A stretch of 64,000 nucleotides of DNA, from contig NW_024104509.1 of NCBI RefSeq assembly GCF_003945595.2, positions 1,426,001-1,490,000 on the forward strand. The letters run 5' to 3'. The stretch comes from Pipra filicauda. Its lineage: Eukaryota > Chordata > Aves > Passeriformes > Pipridae. A program made the position numbers and the translations under genes. Positions 59,961 through 64,000 of the stretch are shown here, in pieces. The stretch's first letter is position 1. Each line of letters begins with the position of its first letter. Below the pieces are notes generated by a model. The model ran no database searches and was not told the origin of the DNA. It worked only from the letters and a program-made list of their open reading frames with translations.

Positions 59961-62610
59961 TTTTGAGACAGTAATCATAATTCCAGTCTTCTACAGTACC
60001 AAAGTATATTTTTTTATCTAAAGACTTTCCAAGAGTTTGTGAGAATTATTTTTTTTAAATTTTATTTGTTTCTATTCAACTTATGGGTTCTTTTTCTTGA
60101 AGATTTTGAACAAAATAAAAACTTGATCAAATTATTTTATATCTCATCACTACCCCAGAAGCAGAAAATTTTTCTTTGCTTTCAGATGAAGTCTGATCAA
60201 CAATATCCTGAAAGTGTGGGGAAAGTTTTCCACTGACTACAGTAGACCTGACAGGTAACTCTTTGGCAGCTACAGAACAATTGTTCTGTTATGAAAACAT
60301 AATACAGAACTTACATTTAAAATGTGGAAGCCCTGTGCATAAGCACAAGTTGCTTCTGCAAACGAGAATATGTTATGAAATTCCTAGTGTATGAGGTATT
60401 GTCCAGAACATTTGGTAACATATTTATTTCCAAATGGTGACATTACCAAGTTGGGAACCACTCTCTTTACAAGTCTCGTATGTAGTGGCTTTAAATCTAT
60501 CTGTGGTTTATGCCTGTTTTGAGATGGCATTAAATCTTTTGTTTTTAAACCAACTTACTTAAATTCTTTTCTGAACAATGTTATTTTGTCTCAAGAATAT
60601 CTTAATTTGGTTAAATGATAACCTATACCTAATAAAGAAAAACTCCTAACTGCTTTAAATTTTAAAAAACACTCTTAAAAGGACTCTAAGGTATTTTCAT
60701 GTGGACTAATTAATGTAAAATCAGTCAAATTAAGACAACTCTGAATAGCAAATTGATTTTTATCCCTATATAATGCTAAGTAGATATTTGTTCTAAAACT
60801 CTGTTTGTAGTTCTAATTCTCAATCAGGTTATTTATTAGCTCACTCTTTGAGAGGACTTTGAAGCATGTGGTAACAACGAAGATTTTCTATTAGCAAAAT
60901 GCAATTTCTATAAAATCCAAATAGGTTTTTTTTTAAAAAAAAACACTTTAACTGTATTCAACACTTGACGAGTCTTCTTGCTTGCTGGATATTTATCATC
61001 ATCAAAGTATTCTTCAAATTCTTCAAATTTTATTATGAACCTGATTTTTAATTGTCCTAAATTGGCCTCTGGGTTTTGGTGTCTGAATTAGCAAAAAAAC
61101 CCAAACAAACAAACAAACAAACAAAAAGCCCCAAAACAAAACTATTTCTTCTCGGGCAATTTTTATGATCACACTATGAACTAGGATAATCACAGATATG
61201 AAGACATGATTCTGTCACTATTGATACAATTGAAGTGTAACATTTCTTAAAAACAAATCACTATTATATACAAATCAGAAAAGAACCAGAAAATTATTAA
61301 CTTTAAATGCTAAAAGGTGTCCCAATTACTACAAAATCACTTGAGAGTTGTCCAGAGCTTTGGGTTTGCAAACTCTCTCCTTAGACTATGTAAGCTAACT
61401 TGCTGTCAAACATTTAGGAAAACCAGTACTGGAATAGTACTGCATCCTATTGATCTCACTTGCAGACAGATCAGAAGAGGATCAAAGAAAAAGTAAACCT
61501 GTGACCAAGCAAACACCTTGCTTCTAGCCAAGAAAATAATGAAATATCTAAATTCAGAAAAGAAATAGAAATACCAAAACCAGTCTCAGGAAAATGTGAT
61601 TTTATATCCAGATAATCTAGTTTACATTCAGAGTCACCTTACCATTTTTCTGCTGACTTTATAAAGCCTTACAACTTAATCCTGAAAGTTCTTTTAGAGG
61701 CTGGAGTAGAATATGTTATGTTTGGAAACACAATACTTACACATGCAGTGCATCAGATTCTCACTAAATAAATCTGAACAAGTTAAAACAAACTGCTATG
61801 GTTTTCTCTGTTACTTAGTGGAGAAGATGGCCACAGTAGGAAACTATACTATAGGAGCTGAAAGTGCTCGGGTTTTAAGTATGCAACAGAGGACACAATA
61901 ACTGATTTGAAACTTCTATTGTTTAAAAGTGTTGTTTCCCATCTGTGTTGTATGCCATTTCTCTATCTACTTCTAGATTCCGTGAAACCTTAGAAACAAA
62001 ACATTTTTGGTCATATAAAAATAAATGTATAAGAGTAAAGGAAAATACCAACCTGAAGTAATTATGCAGGTATTTGATGTTCTGATTTGAACCAGAAATG
62101 TGAGAAAAAAATAATATGCTAATTGAAGTTTATTCTTCTGTAGTTTAACATCACATTCATGATTGTCTTAAAGTGTCTGACCACATGAAGAGCAGTGAAT
62201 CATTAGAAATAGAATCCACAGCCAAACTTGTGACTGACTCAGCAACAAAACACTACAATTTTATTCTTTGAATAGTAAAGCACATTTTGAGGATCTGTTC
62301 CAAGTAACATTAAGATGTGACATTTTGTATTGCTGTATTGTTAAATTGTGTATTTTCTTTCCTGTGTTTTATCAGTATAGCACGCTTGATATTCTAAGAA
62401 AGCACTCATTTAGGCATTACCTAGAGTGGTATTCAGCAAAGGCTCTTGCTTCAAGAAATAATTAGTACATGAATTGCCAGATACTTAGCTTAACAGGGTA
62501 CCATCAGCTATGCTCTCTTGAATTCAGCAGATAAATTATTACAACTTTAACTATAGTTCTGCATTTAATTCTTTTAAACTGAAAATTAGTTACTCACAAA
62601 ACATATATCT
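59961..62610. other. unassigned AT-rich stretch
   Basis: No gene or transposon recognised apart from the AAAC microsatellite at 61102-61127. A T8/A10 inverted homopolymer pair lies at about 60927-60945. Confidence 0.55.
61102..61127. repeat. (AAAC)n microsatellite
   Basis: About six AAAC units following 'gcaaaaaaaccc' and running into A5. It could be the tail of a lost retroelement, but nothing upstream supports that. Confidence 0.85.
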
Positions 62611-62808
62611 GTAACGTGCGATCTGTCAGAAAGATCAGGGCCAGCTCTAAAGAGGCACATTTGTATTCTCAGCCCAGCCCAACAGGGTGGGTAATGGCTT
62701 CACGGGCCAAAAGCAAAGTTCATGCATCTCTATGAAGGACTGAGCCAGCTGAGGACCATGTGGAGGACCAAGCTGCATTATTCACCTTGGTTGGAATAAA
62801 CCGATACT
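62611..62808 (+). mobile_element. possible short LTR or retroviral fragment
   Basis: A GC-richer island in AT-rich surroundings. It begins TGTAACGTGCG and ends near GATACTTTACA, with a polyadenylation-like 'ggaataaacc' at about 62792. The weak TGTAA/TTTACA symmetry suggests an LTR, but there is no target-site duplication and I do not know the family. Confidence 0.3.
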
Positions 62809-63733
62809 TTACACTTTGCTTCATGGTTTCTTGAGGAAAACAACACCTTGTTGATAGGAAAATTGACAAGAACTTAATTGAAAAATTTTTACAGACAGAA
62901 ATTAACAGTGGTTTTCTTTCTAAAAACTTGTTTTAGTTTAGTTTAAAATATTTTGCAGTCTAATATAAAGTAATTATTGCAGTGGGAAGAGCTATGGAGC
63001 AACCACCCACTACCAATTTTCTATAGAGATGACAACTCCAAAGGTTAATTCCTTCTAATTATCATAGGAGTGGTCAGAAGTGAAGTGCAAGTCCAACACA
63101 CTTGAGTGCAAATCTTGGATTTTACTTAGCTGGTAAAATACCAACTGCAGGCAGGTTGGAAATGGGAGACTGTGTGTGGGGTGCTGTCTAAAATTCTCTG
63201 ACTATTTAAGACAGATATCTGCATGTAATATCGACAATGACAACAAGTCATCCTGAAGTTGTATTTCTTTCATTCATTATTTTTCTAGGTTTACTGTTTA
63301 TTTATTCTTTACTCAGAAATGTGATATTTATCAAGATTTAGCAACACATCAAAAGCCAGAAACAGTATTAATAAGTATATGGAAAACACACAGTCAACAC
63401 AAAATGAACTCGGGGTTTATTGGTATCTTGACTAAAAATATGGTTTTAAATCATCTGTTAAACCAACTCAGAGTAACAAAATAAGCATTCATAATTCAAC
63501 TTTAACCATGTTTTATATGGATGTAGTTCAATTGAGTAAACACTCAAAGACATAGTTGCAATACAAAAAGGAATAAAAAATCATATTTATGTGTCACTCA
63601 TTAGTTCTCATAGCATCAAGAGAATCTCCATTTTCTCAGTAGTTAGAGCCAGGAATTTCCAATTTTCAGCATACTGGGTAGCTAGAAGGAGGCTCTGATT
63701 GAAATATGCAGTTTTCTGGCCATGCCTTCTCAC
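62809..63733. other. unassigned stretch
   Basis: AT-rich sequence with no recognisable gene or transposon. Confidence 0.5.
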
Positions 63734-64000
63734 TGTGGATAGTTGTGCTGATACCAGTCAGGGCAGGGTTAATTTTTGCCATAACCAGCAGGGTCAGTTA
63801 TTCTATACCACCTCATTATTCTACTTTCCCATCAGGGAAGTGTGGCGGCGGTTTACATATTTTTCGGCTCCACGTGGTAAGGAAATGTGCGTGAATCTTT
63901 TGACTCTGTCTTGTACAGCCCGTTATTAGTATCATTGCTGTTACTGTTCGTTGTCTTATTTCATTGTTGTTACTGGTAAATTGTTCTTGCCTCAGAATTT
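63734..64000 (+). mobile_element. 5' part of an avian ERVL-like LTR, cut by the window edge
   Basis: It begins TGTGGATAGTTGTGCTGATACCAG. Phrases recalled from a common bird LTR follow: 'agtcagggcagggttaattttt' (63757), 'tattctataccacctcattattctactttcccatcaggg' (63800), 'ctccacgtggtaaggaaa' (63868) and 'attagtatcattgctgttactgttcgttgtcttatttcattg' (63925). It continues past the end of the window, so I cannot tell whether it is a solo LTR or the start of a provirus. The small plus-strand frames inside it are not genes. Confidence 0.8.

Noticed and set aside
61102..61127. AAAC repeat as the tail of a SINE
   Set aside because: No tRNA- or 5S-derived head, or A/B box promoter, is visible upstream, and no target-site duplication was found.

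Overview
The window looks like nuclear DNA from a bird. It is AT-rich and CpG-poor, and it carries many CR1 LINEs whose 3' ends show the bird-type short direct repeat (attctatgattctgtga-like). It also carries several long terminal repeats (LTRs) of the kinds common in bird genomes, most of them solitary. I found no convincing protein-coding exon, tRNA, rRNA or other host gene. Every long open frame is either inside a transposon or lacks any recognisable domain. The window is best read as an intergenic region or the inside of a very large intron.

Layout. 1-8580 is mostly unique AT-rich sequence, with a perfect 11-bp hairpin at 6231-6256 and a doubtful ancient CR1 scrap near 7310-7475. 8583-16421 is a repeat cluster: a CR1 3' end, a complete solo LTR of 1318 bp with a 5-bp target-site duplication (9693-11010), a second LTR-like unit (13491-13960), two CR1 3' ends, an antisense LTR fragment (15959-16335) and a last CR1 scrap. 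18908-21565 is a long antisense CR1 interrupted by another CR1. 23561-25105 is a 5'-truncated antisense LINE that is not CR1. Its reverse transcriptase, YADD box, C-terminal zinc finger and trinucleotide tail place it near the RTE clade, which is rare and patchy in birds. 31845-32921 is another long LTR. 34221-34364 is a 68-bp tandem duplication with splice-like signals. 36909-37000 is a C-rich tract whose other strand is G-quadruplex-like. 43360-45145 is an antisense CR1 split by a 603-bp solo LTR. 51573-52683 and 57610-59530 are sense CR1s of the same 3'-end type as the 43360 copy. Two copies of one unidentified dispersed repeat lie at 41202-41500 and 59646-59960. A partial LTR runs off the right edge from 63734.

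No genes act together here. The story is transposon history: nested insertions give relative ages, the LTRs preserve target-site duplications, and the RTE-like copy is the most informative single locus. Family assignments come from reading the sequence and from memory of repeat families. No database search was possible, so boundaries are given to within tens of bases unless a target-site duplication fixes them.
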